Origin: Lactiplantibacillus plantarum
GTDB taxonomy: Bacteria > Bacillota > Bacilli > Lactobacillales > Lactobacillaceae
Direction: 5' to 3'
Assembly (NCBI RefSeq): GCF_014131735.1
Contig: NZ_CP039121.1
Coordinates: 1,674,001-1,738,000 of the forward strand
Length of the DNA stretch: 64,000 bases
This document shows, one piece after another, positions 24,838-33,004 of this stretch; position 1 is the stretch's first letter, and every line of letters begins with the position of its first letter. The translations under genes and the position numbers were made by a program. The notes under the pieces are model-generated. The model did not search any database. It was given only the letters and a program-made list of their open reading frames with translations, and was not told the origin of the DNA.

Positions 24838-25189
24838 CTAATAATCGCCAAAAAACAGTTGAAAGCTAGGCTAGTTGCCGCTAATTACCTGGGCTTCATG
24901 CAACCGCAGGTACTCAAGGATGCCACTCACATTTATGGTGTTCAGCCCGCGGCCTCTAATATAAATTACGGTAGACTGATGTGGTTGTCGACAAGATAAA
25001 TTAGTATTACAGACTGGTCTAAATTACACATCTTTAACATTTTTGAACGTGGCTGATGATTCAGTTAAGCGCGTGATTGAACACTGTCCTGATACGGTTT
25101 TTGGCGTTTCTGGTCCATGGCAAATCATGTCTTTTGAAAAAATAAGGCTGTCGTTAGCAAACCATCGATTCAATAAATATGAGCAATAA
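24838..25189 (+). pseudogene. remnant of an amidohydrolase-like gene
   Basis: Two overlapping frames on the plus strand give a broken protein: a first part (LVAANYLGFMQPQVLKDATH) ending at a TAA at 24997, then, after a frame change near 24990, a part reading SVKRVIEHCPDTVFGVSGPW and ending at a TAA at 25187. The second part resembles the C-terminal DRVLFGSDSPW region of TIM-barrel amidohydrolases, with the metal-binding Asp replaced. The gene has no start or binding site, so it is dead. The family call is tentative. Confidence 0.4.
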
Positions 25190-25304
25190 CATCATTAACA
25201 CAGTCAAAAGCTATTTCATGATGCATGGTGGCCACCTTATGAACCATAATCATATATTCACGGTAAGTCACATCAATAATATGATTCAGTGAGTTCAGTA
25301 GATT
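25170..25304 (-). pseudogene. short open remnant
   Basis: A 44-codon open stretch without start codon or ribosome binding site reads LNHIIDVTYREYMIMVHK, then MHHEIAFDCVNDVIAHIY and a stop. The composition looks coding. Family unknown; it overlaps the end of the amidohydrolase-like remnant. Confidence 0.25.
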
Positions 25305-25864
25305 TTATAAAAATGTGCCATAAATTAATTTGCCACCCAAAAATTATCGCTGTACTAGCAGTAAACTTGATGACAATTCACGCGATAAAAGCGGTTTGTT
25401 GTGATTATGATGGTTTATGTGTGGATTATGGGTAAATCTAGCTAGGGGGCTTTTTTTACATTTTCTAGTTTACATAATATATATTATACAAAGTAGAATT
25501 AAAAACAAAATTGCTCCCCCACGACCTGATTTAGGTCCCCTTCAGAATTTTTCAAGACGTCCGCTTAACTTAAATTATTTTTTATGATTCACAAACATCA
25601 ACACTAAAATTAGTCGATTGAATTTCAACCGAGCATTTTTCGTTAATTCGGATCAACTTATCTGAATCACTAAAAGTTCAAATGTTTTCAGACTCCTAAA
25701 TCCAATTATCACTAGTTTGCATGCACGCTCATGATTTGCTGATAACTAACATCGATTTTACGGTTTATTTAAGGGACAACTCTTCAACTAATAAACGAAC
25801 ACGCGCTTAGAACGCGTCTCTCAGCATCGGTCAAATCGCTTGTTTTTGTTGTAAATTTATGTTT

Positions 25865-25876
25865 TAGTTAAAGTAA
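25865..25876 (+). repeat. motif TAGTTAAAGTAA, copy 1
   Basis: This 12-base sequence occurs three times in intergenic DNA of the window (also 26802 and 36213). Here it is 34 bases upstream of the recombinase-like gene. Confidence 0.6.
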
Positions 25877-25909
25877 GAATTCTAACCCAGAAAGGATGTC
25901 CTACTATCA

Positions 25910-26764
25910 ATGACCGCTAAATTTCCGTATGCTAAAAGCTTTCTCGCCTCATTAGAAACTGCTGGCAAGCAAGCTAGTACGATTGAGCAATATGAATTAA
26001 CCTTGGCTGACTTTTTCAACTATGAGCAGCATTTCAATGAGACCTTTGCTAAGGATCAATTACTAGCAGATTTAACTGAGAATGATATTCAAGCTTACTT
26101 GGCAATGCTCCGTGAACAACGCCAATTCAAAACATCGACACTGAACAAATGTCTGTCGAATCTAAACGGCTACTTTAGCTATTTATTTTCACACCGAATT
26201 ATTACAACTTTACCAACCTTTACAATTAAAGGGCAACCCTTGACCAATCGTCAACAAACAACGACCTGGCCAGAGCAATTAGCGGCATGGTTAGCAATGG
26301 ATGATCTGCATCCATACACCCGCTTATTCTTGTTACTAACGACCAAGGGTTATACTGCCACGGAGATGCTATCCCCAGGGTTTTATCAGCAGTTGAATGC
26401 AATTACCTTTACAGCAGTAGAACAGGCTTTTCTGGTTAAACTACGGGCCTATTTGCAGCCATTACAGACTCAAAGTGGTAGTTCGGACCTTTTTTTAAAG
26501 CAGCGTCAACGCGGAACCGACCCACATCTCACCCTCGCGGCATTGCATAAATACTTGGCGGGTGATAGTCAACGTTTAGGTGTGCCATTAAAGCCGGTTG
26601 CATTGCGCCAGGACTTCATGCTGTGGTTTCTCAATCAACACCGGACGACCGAACCGACTGAGATCATGCAACAACTACTTTTAGATGAAACCAGCCTCGA
26701 ATATTACCAAAACTTGCTACGACAACGTGATTTGCGAACTTTAAAAGCCACTAAAACCGACTAA
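25910..26764 (+). CDS. tyrosine-recombinase-like protein lacking catalytic residues
   Basis: A 284-residue protein. Residues 1-95 resemble the N-terminal SAM-like core-binding domain of XerC/XerD (FLASLETAGKQASTIEQYEL, then SNLNGYFSYLFSHRII). The C-terminal half keeps the outline of the catalytic domain but not its residues. The GLRxxEL segment reads GYTATEM (Arg to Thr, about 149). The HxLRH segment reads VALRQDF (His lost, Arg kept at 233). The [12 protein letters not shown] segment reads LDETSLEYYQNL (His to Glu, Tyr nucleophile position to Leu; Tyr 265/266 nearby). It probably binds DNA or a partner but cannot cut by the usual mechanism. The ATG at 25910 has AAAGGA 13 bases upstream, rather far. 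Confidence 0.7.
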   Translation: MTAKFPYAKSFLASLETAGKQASTIEQYELTLADFFNYEQHFNETFAKDQLLADLTENDIQAYLAMLREQRQFKTSTLNKCLSNLNGYFSYLFSHRIITTLPTFTIKGQPLTNRQQTTTWPEQLAAWLAMDDLHPYTRLFLLLTTKGYTATEMLSPGFYQQLNAITFTAVEQAFLVKLRAYLQPLQTQSGSSDLFLKQRQRGTDPHLTLAALHKYLAGDSQRLGVPLKPVALRQDFMLWFLNQHRTTEPTEIMQQLLLDETSLEYYQNLLRQRDLRTLKATKTD

Positions 26765-26777
26765 GTGACACTGATGG

Positions 26778-26802
26778 GCTAACTGCTACAGTTAGCTTTT
26801 TT
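26778..26802 (+). terminator. terminator of recombinase-like gene
   Basis: GCTAACTG-CTA-CAGTTAGC followed by TTTTTT; the TAGTTAAAGTAA motif starts at its last T. Confidence 0.85.
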
Positions 26803-26813
26803 AGTTAAAGTAA
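26802..26813 (+). repeat. motif TAGTTAAAGTAA, copy 2
   Basis: Second exact copy, downstream of the recombinase-like terminator and about 160 bases before the yozE-type gene. Confidence 0.6.
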
Positions 26814-26976
26814 CTTTACGTTGTTGCACGATCTTTACATAACTTTACAAACACGTCACAAGCATTACGTGGAATTTGCTAGTTAATTAAGAAGCCTTAA
26901 AACGCCTATACAACGCGCCTTTTTGCAGTTAAACTAGTTTTATTGAATTTAACTAAAGTATTGAAAGGATGATTTG

Positions 26977-27177
26977 ATGACATTCTATCGTTGGTTAGAA
27001 CCGTTTATTGAACAAAATGGTCCGTTCGCGCCAGCCGCTTGTTATGCGCACTCAGATTTTGATTTTCCTTTGACTAGTAATGTTCATGAATTATCTGATT
27101 ATATTACTTACTTAAATATTCGTGACTCAGTCAAAAAATCATTTTATTCAGCATTGGACGCGTACCAAGCAAGTTAA
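26977..27177 (+). CDS. YozE family (UPF0346) small protein
   Basis: A 66-residue protein starting MTFYRWLEPFIEQNGPFAPA, with the YozE helical fold (sterile-alpha-motif-like) signature FYxW, then FDFPLTSNVHELSDYI, and a final DAYQAS. Family members are small cytoplasmic proteins of unknown function in Firmicutes. The ATG at 26977 follows AAAGGATGA. A second, more diverged member lies at 56203-56424. The gene is alone between two terminators. Confidence 0.8.
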   Translation: MTFYRWLEPFIEQNGPFAPAACYAHSDFDFPLTSNVHELSDYITYLNIRDSVKKSFYSALDAYQAS

Positions 27178-27196
27178 CAATCATAATTGAACTCAA

Positions 27197-27246
27197 AAAC
27201 CAACCTACTAGCCCAGCGACGATTGCTGTGGTTGCAGGTTGGTTTA
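27197..27246. terminator. bidirectional terminator between yozE-type gene and msrA
   Basis: AAACCAACCT and AGGTTGGTTT form the stem; A and T tracts flank it on both strands. Confidence 0.75.
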
Positions 27247-27340
27247 TTCGTGTTTTTAGCCTTATTTTTATCGAGATGAGACTCAAACGATACGAAGATC
27301 GCAAATCTGAGCCATTTTCAACGCTTAATCACCATCTAGC

Positions 27341-27856
27341 TTATTGCCAATGTTGCTTAATAAACGCCTCACGACCACCCATTTCTTCGATTTGATAACG
27401 GAATGGATTGCGTCGATAAAAGTCTTGGTGCTCGGCTTCTGCGGGATAAAATGGCTTCGCATCTTCAATGGTTGTCACAATCGGCTCAGCAAACTTACCG
27501 CTAGCCGCAAGTGCATCTCTTGAAGCAGTTGCAGTTCGACGTTGAGCTTCACTATTAACAAAAATTACCGGTCGATAACTGTCACCACGGTCCTGAAATT
27601 GGCCAGAAGCATCGGTTGGATCAGTCTGACGCCAGTAAATTTCGACCAAGTCAGCATAACTGATTACATCTGGGTCAAAAGTGATTTTAACCGCTTCAGT
27701 ATGCCCAGTCGTGTGGCTGGCAACTTGTTCATACGTCGGATTAGCGACGGTACCACCAGTGTAACCTGAAATGACTGACTTGATCCCGGGCTGTTGATCA
27801 AACGGTTTGACCATGCACCAGAAACAGCCACCAGCAAATATTGCAGTCTCTGTCAT
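27341..27856 (-). CDS. msrA: peptide-methionine (S)-S-oxide reductase
   Basis: A 171-residue MsrA, which repairs methionine S-sulfoxide in proteins. The catalytic motif GGCFWC is at residues 9-14 (nucleophile Cys11, Cys14 as the nearby Cys), followed by VISGYTGG and [12 protein letters not shown]. The ATG at 27856 has a GGAGG site. It is 27 bases downstream of msrB on the same strand; the pair handles both sulfoxide stereoisomers. The terminator is at 27197-27246. Confidence 0.95.
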   Translation of the reverse strand: MTETAIFAGGCFWCMVKPFDQQPGIKSVISGYTGGTVANPTYEQVASHTTGHTEAVKITFDPDVISYADLVEIYWRQTDPTDASGQFQDRGDSYRPVIFVNSEAQRRTATASRDALAASGKFAEPIVTTIEDAKPFYPAEAEHQDFYRRNPFRYQIEEMGGREAFIKQHWQ

Positions 27857-27883
27857 CTAAATTCCTCCCGTTTATTAACTCAA

Positions 27884-28318
27884 TTATTTAAATAAACTCT
27901 GATACTGACCATAACCAGCCTTTTCAAGGTCGGCAACTGGAATGAACTTCAGTGCTGCTGAATTAATACAATAACGAAGCCCGCCGCGATCTCGTGGCCC
28001 ATCTGGAAAGACGTGACCTAAATGTGAGTTTGCTTGTGTGCTAGTCACTTCTGTTCGATGCATGCCAAACGACTCGTCACGGTGTTCGTTAAGATTAGTC
28101 TGATCGATTGGTTTAGTGAAGGATGGCCACCCACAACCCGCATCATATTTGTCACGCGAGCTAAAGAGTGCTTGACCACTAACTACATCAACGTAAATAC
28201 CTTCCTGGTAAAAGTTATCATACTCACCGCTAAATGGCCGTTCGGTCGCTGCCTCTTGAGTAACGGCGTATTGTTCAGGCGTTAGACGCTGTCGTAATTC
28301 ACCCTGCTGTTTATCCAT
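27884..28318 (-). CDS. msrB: peptide-methionine (R)-S-oxide reductase
   Basis: A 144-residue MsrB, specific for methionine R-sulfoxide. Seen are GCGWPSF (about 61-67), [10 protein letters not shown] ([11 protein letters not shown]) and the catalytic Cys in RYCINSAAL (Cys117). The two zinc-binding CxxC pairs of some family members are absent. I chose the ATG at 28318 because GGAAGGA is 9 bases before it; an ATG six codons earlier overlaps this site. First gene of the msrB-msrA unit. Confidence 0.93.
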   Translation of the reverse strand: MDKQQGELRQRLTPEQYAVTQEAATERPFSGEYDNFYQEGIYVDVVSGQALFSSRDKYDAGCGWPSFTKPIDQTNLNEHRDESFGMHRTEVTSTQANSHLGHVFPDGPRDRGGLRYCINSAALKFIPVADLEKAGYGQYQSLFK

Positions 28319-28395
28319 TACTATCAGTCCTTCCATAATTGAGTTGTGTACAATCTAATTACAGTATTTATCATACCCCAATCTAGCTAGAATGC

Positions 28396-28430
28396 AAAAA
28401 AGAAGCTCCAACAAGTGGTAGCTTCTTTTT
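28396..28430. terminator. bidirectional terminator between msrB and ppaC
   Basis: AAAAAGAAGCT pairs with AGCTTCTTTTT. On the minus strand it ends the ppaC transcript. Confidence 0.85.
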
Positions 28431-28445
28431 AAATTAATCTGTAAA

Positions 28446-29375
28446 TTAAGCGTTGAAGGCGTCCGTTAATTGAGGGACAACTTGCTTCTTACGTGAAACG
28501 ACACCTGGTAAGCTTAACCGGTTGTTAGCAATCGTCTTACCAAAGGCTTTTTCAACAGGTTCCGTTGGGTTACCAACGACTAATAATTCCGAGTTACTAT
28601 CTAAGATATTAGTAGCCAAGATTAAGAATAAATCATAGCCGTCACTCGCATTTTCGTCTTTTGCAGCAGCTTCTAAAGCAGCTTGACGCTTGAAAACATC
28701 ATCCAAGTCAACTGTATTGATTTGCGCAACGCGCACGGTCTTGCCAGCCATTTCAAATGACTTCGCATCGGCATCGATTAATTCCTTTTCAGTCTTGCTG
28801 TCAAGGTTAGTGCCCGCTTTAAGCATTGCTAAACCATACGTTTCATAATCAATATCAGCAATTTTAGCTAAGTCTTTAACAACTGCCACGTCAGTTTCCG
28901 TTGTGGTTGGGGACTTTAAGAGTAATGTATCTGAAATGATTGCAGATAACATTAATCCAGCTAACTTGGCTGGAATTTCAATGTCATTTTCTTTGAACAA
29001 CTTGTAAATGACAGTGCTGCAGCAACCAAGTGGTTCAGCCCGGTAGAATAATGGTTGGGCCGTGTCAAAACCAGCAATTCGATGATGATCAACCACGTGA
29101 CTAACAGTTACGTCAGCAATGTCACTCACACTTTGTTGAGGTTCGTTATGATCAACAAGCATAACACTGTCAACTTCATCACTGGCCTTAGTAATCACCC
29201 GTAGTGCTGGTTCATCGAAGTAATCCAAAACAAATTGAGTTTCTTCGTTGGGTTCGCCTAATGCAACTGCTTCAGTGTCCGCTCCCATCTTATTTTCGTA
29301 GTATGAGAACGCCTTAGCCGCCACGATTGCGTCGGTATCAGGATTTTGATGTCCAAAAACTAATTCCTTACTCAT
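28446..29375 (-). CDS. ppaC: manganese-dependent inorganic pyrophosphatase
   Basis: A 309-residue family II (DHH) pyrophosphatase that hydrolyses PPi in the cytoplasm. Metal motifs are FGHQNPDTDAI at the N terminus, VDHNE and VDHHRIA; the C-terminal substrate motif is SRKKQVVP. Length equals that of the Bacillus enzyme. The ATG at 29375 is preceded by GGGAG; a GTG two codons earlier is less likely. It lies 22 bases after the stop of a LysR-type regulator on the same strand, so they may be cotranscribed. Confidence 0.95.
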   Translation of the reverse strand: MSKELVFGHQNPDTDAIVAAKAFSYYENKMGADTEAVALGEPNEETQFVLDYFDEPALRVITKASDEVDSVMLVDHNEPQQSVSDIADVTVSHVVDHHRIAGFDTAQPLFYRAEPLGCCSTVIYKLFKENDIEIPAKLAGLMLSAIISDTLLLKSPTTTETDVAVVKDLAKIADIDYETYGLAMLKAGTNLDSKTEKELIDADAKSFEMAGKTVRVAQINTVDLDDVFKRQAALEAAAKDENASDGYDLFLILATNILDSNSELLVVGNPTEPVEKAFGKTIANNRLSLPGVVSRKKQVVPQLTDAFNA

Positions 29376-29397
29376 TAGCACAAAACTCCCTTAAAAC

Positions 29398-30357
29398 TTA
29401 TTTTTGATTAATCTTTTGTAACCGTGAAATATAATCTTCGGTCCGTAAGTAGGCATCAAATTCATCAAGGAAATTCTTGATTCGCGGAATTTGGTCCTTA
29501 TCTTTACGGAAGACAAAATTTAAGTCAAACTTGATGGCTGGTTCAAATGACAACGTGTGGAGCTTATCAGTTGCCGGATTAGCCACCATAAATGAATTTG
29601 GCAACGCCGTGTTAGTATTAGTTGCTGCCACAAAGCGATAAATCTGTTGTGGCGTCGTAAACCGTGCGACTGCCGTTGGCAAATCAGCCAACTGGTTCTT
29701 ATAAGATTCCTTAACCACTTGATCCAAGTAATAGTTTTCAGGATACGTCACCCATGGATTGAGCGTCGTATCTTTGAACTTGATGCGCTTCTTCTTCGCT
29801 AACTTCTCGTCACCCGAAATGAATAGCAATTCGTCTTGGATAATCTTCTTAGACTGGTATGGCTTCCAGTTCTTGATACTTTCATCAGGTAGGTACATGA
29901 CTGCCAAATCAATCCGATTATTTTCTAATCGTTCCCAAATCTCTTTACGCGTCAGCATGTGCAACGAAATAATAACATTTGGATTGGCCTCGTAATACTT
30001 AATGGCAAAATCCTCAAATACATGGTCTTCAATTGAAGCTAGCACGCCAATATTGATTGTTCCTTGAGTAGCACTAGTTGTCTGCTGGATTTCATCAGTT
30101 GCCTTGTTCAATACACTATAAATACTGTGGGTTGCGTTAAGCATTGTGTAACCGGCGTCAGAGAGACGTAACTTTTTCCCAACGGAATAAAATAAAGGGG
30201 CACCAACGGTACGCTCTAGTTTTTTGATCTGTTGGGTCAATGCTGGTTGCGTAATTCCTAAAATTTGAGCTGCCTGTGTGTAATTCATAGTTTCAGCTAG
30301 TTGCAAGAAATACGTTAACGTTTTCGATGAGAAAATACTTTCTTGAGTTGTCTTCAT
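29398..30357 (-). CDS. LysR-family transcriptional regulator
   Basis: A 319-residue LTTR. The winged helix-turn-helix is at about residues 12-70 (TLTYFLQLAETMNYTQAAQ, then GITQPALTQQIKKLER), followed by the effector-binding domain (INIGVLASIEDHVFEDF). The ATG at 30357 (MKTTQES) is taken as the start; a start at 30390 is possible, and the binding sites of both are imperfect. No divergent gene points to a target; it precedes ppaC directly. The effector is unknown. Confidence 0.85.
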   Translation of the reverse strand: MKTTQESIFSSKTLTYFLQLAETMNYTQAAQILGITQPALTQQIKKLERTVGAPLFYSVGKKLRLSDAGYTMLNATHSIYSVLNKATDEIQQTTSATQGTINIGVLASIEDHVFEDFAIKYYEANPNVIISLHMLTRKEIWERLENNRIDLAVMYLPDESIKNWKPYQSKKIIQDELLFISGDEKLAKKKRIKFKDTTLNPWVTYPENYYLDQVVKESYKNQLADLPTAVARFTTPQQIYRFVAATNTNTALPNSFMVANPATDKLHTLSFEPAIKFDLNFVFRKDKDQIPRIKNFLDEFDAYLRTEDYISRLQKINQK

Positions 30358-30405
30358 GAATTTTACCTGATCCTTTCTTCTTATCGCCATCTTATGATAT
30401 CTATA

Positions 30406-30434
30406 ATTTTATACAAGATTCAAAGTGAAAGCAA
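30406..30434 (-). promoter_or_regulatory. promoter of the LysR-ppaC unit
   Basis: On the minus strand TTGCTT (30429-30434) and TAAAAT (30406-30411) are separated by 17 bp. Confidence 0.5.
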
Positions 30435-30540
30435 GCGGTTGTTATTGGTAAATAAAGCTTAACTAATTCATAATCTTTTACCCTGTTATAATATTATCTT
30501 AATCGAATGCCCGTTAACGTGCAAGTATTCGCATTGGAAA

Positions 30541-32991
30541 CTATACCGTTAGTGGGATCGGATGGATCTGCATAGAAACAGGTTCCCCTTCAGTATCAGT
30601 ATCAACTACAAAAGAGCCATTAGAATAACGCGCACTAGTAGGATGATCATCATTCAAGATCGAATGGTGCTTACCACGATCAGTCAGCACATCAAGTGCA
30701 ACCCCATTTGCGTCACTAGCAACTAAGACATAATCAGCGACCCGGTGTGGATTATTTTTTAACTCCCGTAAGACTTGAACGCCCCGCCGTGCACGACTTG
30801 TCACGGGTAAATCTGCCACCTTCATCTTCTTGAATGAACCCCGTTGCGTAATCATGGCAATCAAATCATCATCTGCGGCGATTGTTGCCCGTACAATGGC
30901 ATCGTCGCGCAGATCCATAGATTTCACGCCGACCGCCTTCGCACCAATCGTTGGGACCTCGCTTAAATCATAGCGAAGGCCATACCCATGTTGCGTTATC
31001 AGAATCAGGGTTCCCGTTGGTGCAGCTGGTAAGTATTCGACTGTTACAACGGTTGCATCGTCTGACTTCATTTTGATGAACTGGCTGGCCCGAGTCTTAT
31101 AAGTTCGACCCGGCGTGTAATCAGCAAAGGCCGTTTGTTTGATATAGCCGTCACTAGTTGCCACTAAGAATTTTCCGGTAGCTTTAAGGTTCTCAAAAGA
31201 ATAGACCCACGTGATGCGCTCGTTTTCAGCCAGCCCAATCGTCTGAGAAATGTGCTCACCGGTATCTTTCCATTTGGCGTCAGCAATTTCATAAATCGGC
31301 CGGTAAATGAGATGGCCCATGTTGGTGAACATCATTAAATGATCTAACGTGCTATTTTTAGCTAGATAGATCGGATAATCCTCATCTTTAAGCCCGTTAT
31401 CATCGGGCTCAGACGCTGAATAAGAGCGTAAGCTGGTTCGCTTGATATAACCATCATGGCTAATCATAACAATGACGTCTTCTTGTGGAATCACGACCTC
31501 GGTCTTGACCTTTAATTCTTGAATTTCATTTTGAATCTCAGTCAAACGGCTCGTTGGATAGGCTTTTTGAACGGCCTTTAGTTCACGCCGTAAAACTTTA
31601 TCGAGTTCTTTAGGCTCTGCCAGAATCAGCTGATAGGTTGCGATAGCCTTGGCCAGTTCAGCTGATTCTTTTTCTAGCTGCGTCACATCGGTATTGGTTA
31701 ACCGATAAAGTTGCATTGTCACGATGGCTTCAGCTTGAATCTCAGAGAAATCGAATTGACTGACCAAGTTCTGTTTGGCGTCCTTCTTATCCTTGCTACC
31801 ACGAATCGTTTTAATTACTTGGTCGAGGATGGACATCGCCTTGATTAATCCTTGAACGATGTGTTGGCGATCCATAGCCTTCTGTAAGTTAAATTGGGTC
31901 CGACGGGTTACAACGTCCCGTTGATGTTCCAAGTAGGCCGTTAGAATCGTTTTCAGCCCAACGTGTTCGGGCCGTTGATGATAAATGGCGACCATATTGA
32001 AGTTATAAGTAATTTGTAGATCGGTATTTTTGAGTAAGTAAGTCAGAATACCTTCTGCATTGACGTCACGCTTCAGTTCAATCACCACTGATAATCCCTG
32101 ACGGTCACTTTCATCACGAACTTCGGCGATACCTTCGATCTTCTTCAGAATGCGAATTTCATCAATTTTTTTCACCAATTGCGCCTTGTTAACTTCATAA
32201 GGGATCTCTGAAACTTCAATCTGTGATTTATTCCCCTTAAGCGGTACGATCTTGGTTCGCGAACGCACGACGATACGCCCACGGCCAGTTTCATAGGCTT
32301 GCTTGATACCTGCTAATCCTTGAATGATCCCCCCAGTTGGAAAATCGGGACCCTTGACAAAGTCCATCAAATCTTCAAGCGTTGCCTTAGGGTGATTCAT
32401 CAGGAATAAAATCGCATCAATGACTTCACTCAAGTTATGCGGCGGAATTTCCGTTGCATAACCGGCTGAAATCCCCGTTGCCCCGTTAACTAATAAGTTC
32501 GGAAAGCGGGCCGGTAAAACAGTTGGTTCGTACTCCGTATCATCAAAATTTAGGACCATATCGACAGTCTTTTTATCAATGTCTTGAAGCATTTCACCAG
32601 CGATTTTGCTCAAACGTGCCTCGGTATACCGCATGGCGGCAGCCGGATCACCGTCCATGGAACCATTATTCCCGTGCATTTCAATCAGCGGTTCCCGTAA
32701 CTTCCAGTCCTGACTAAGACGAACCATTGCTTCATAAATCGAAGAATCACCATGGGGATGAAAATTACCCATGACGTTTCCGACTGATTTAGCGGACTTA
32801 CGGAACGCTTTGTCAAAGGTGTTGCCATCCTGATTCATGGCGTATAAGATTCGTCGTTGTACTGGCTTCAAGCCATCACGGATGTCTGGCAAGGCCCGTT
32901 CTTGAATAATATATTTAGAATAACGGCCGAAGCGGTCGCCCATGACGTCTTCAAGGGTTAGTTCTTGAATTTTTGGTTGTTCAGTTGCCAT
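30541..32991 (-). CDS. parC: DNA topoisomerase IV subunit A
   Basis: An 816-residue type IIA topoisomerase A subunit that separates linked daughter chromosomes together with ParE. The quinolone-determining segment reads HPHGDSSIYEAMVRLSQDW, with the Ser and Glu of susceptible enzymes. The active-site Tyr lies in AAMRYTEARLS. The C terminus is a beta-pinwheel with degenerate repeats (DGYIKRTSLRSYS, RGSFKKMKV) and lacks a GyrA-box of the gyrase type, which supports ParC over GyrA, as does the ParE partner. The ATG at 32991 has a GAGGGGG site. It starts 13 bases after parE. Confidence 0.93.
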   Translation of the reverse strand: MATEQPKIQELTLEDVMGDRFGRYSKYIIQERALPDIRDGLKPVQRRILYAMNQDGNTFDKAFRKSAKSVGNVMGNFHPHGDSSIYEAMVRLSQDWKLREPLIEMHGNNGSMDGDPAAAMRYTEARLSKIAGEMLQDIDKKTVDMVLNFDDTEYEPTVLPARFPNLLVNGATGISAGYATEIPPHNLSEVIDAILFLMNHPKATLEDLMDFVKGPDFPTGGIIQGLAGIKQAYETGRGRIVVRSRTKIVPLKGNKSQIEVSEIPYEVNKAQLVKKIDEIRILKKIEGIAEVRDESDRQGLSVVIELKRDVNAEGILTYLLKNTDLQITYNFNMVAIYHQRPEHVGLKTILTAYLEHQRDVVTRRTQFNLQKAMDRQHIVQGLIKAMSILDQVIKTIRGSKDKKDAKQNLVSQFDFSEIQAEAIVTMQLYRLTNTDVTQLEKESAELAKAIATYQLILAEPKELDKVLRRELKAVQKAYPTSRLTEIQNEIQELKVKTEVVIPQEDVIVMISHDGYIKRTSLRSYSASEPDDNGLKDEDYPIYLAKNSTLDHLMMFTNMGHLIYRPIYEIADAKWKDTGEHISQTIGLAENERITWVYSFENLKATGKFLVATSDGYIKQTAFADYTPGRTYKTRASQFIKMKSDDATVVTVEYLPAAPTGTLILITQHGYGLRYDLSEVPTIGAKAVGVKSMDLRDDAIVRATIAADDDLIAMITQRGSFKKMKVADLPVTSRARRGVQVLRELKNNPHRVADYVLVASDANGVALDVLTDRGKHHSILNDDHPTSARYSNGSFVVDTDTEGEPVSMQIHPIPLTV

Positions 32992-33004
32992 TTTACGACC
33001 CCCT

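Larger units (their letters stand above)
24000..25909. other. 1.9-kb gene-free, decayed interval
   Basis: No intact gene with a ribosome binding site is present. Remnants can be followed in broken frames on both strands (listed separately). The last 450 bases are strongly AT-rich, with the palindrome ATAATATATATTAT near 25476. There are no clear insertion-sequence ends or target duplications. Confidence 0.6.

Noticed and set aside
30500-30540. Terminator after parC
   Set aside because: Only a weak CGAAT...ATTCG stem without a T-tract was found; not strong enough to call.
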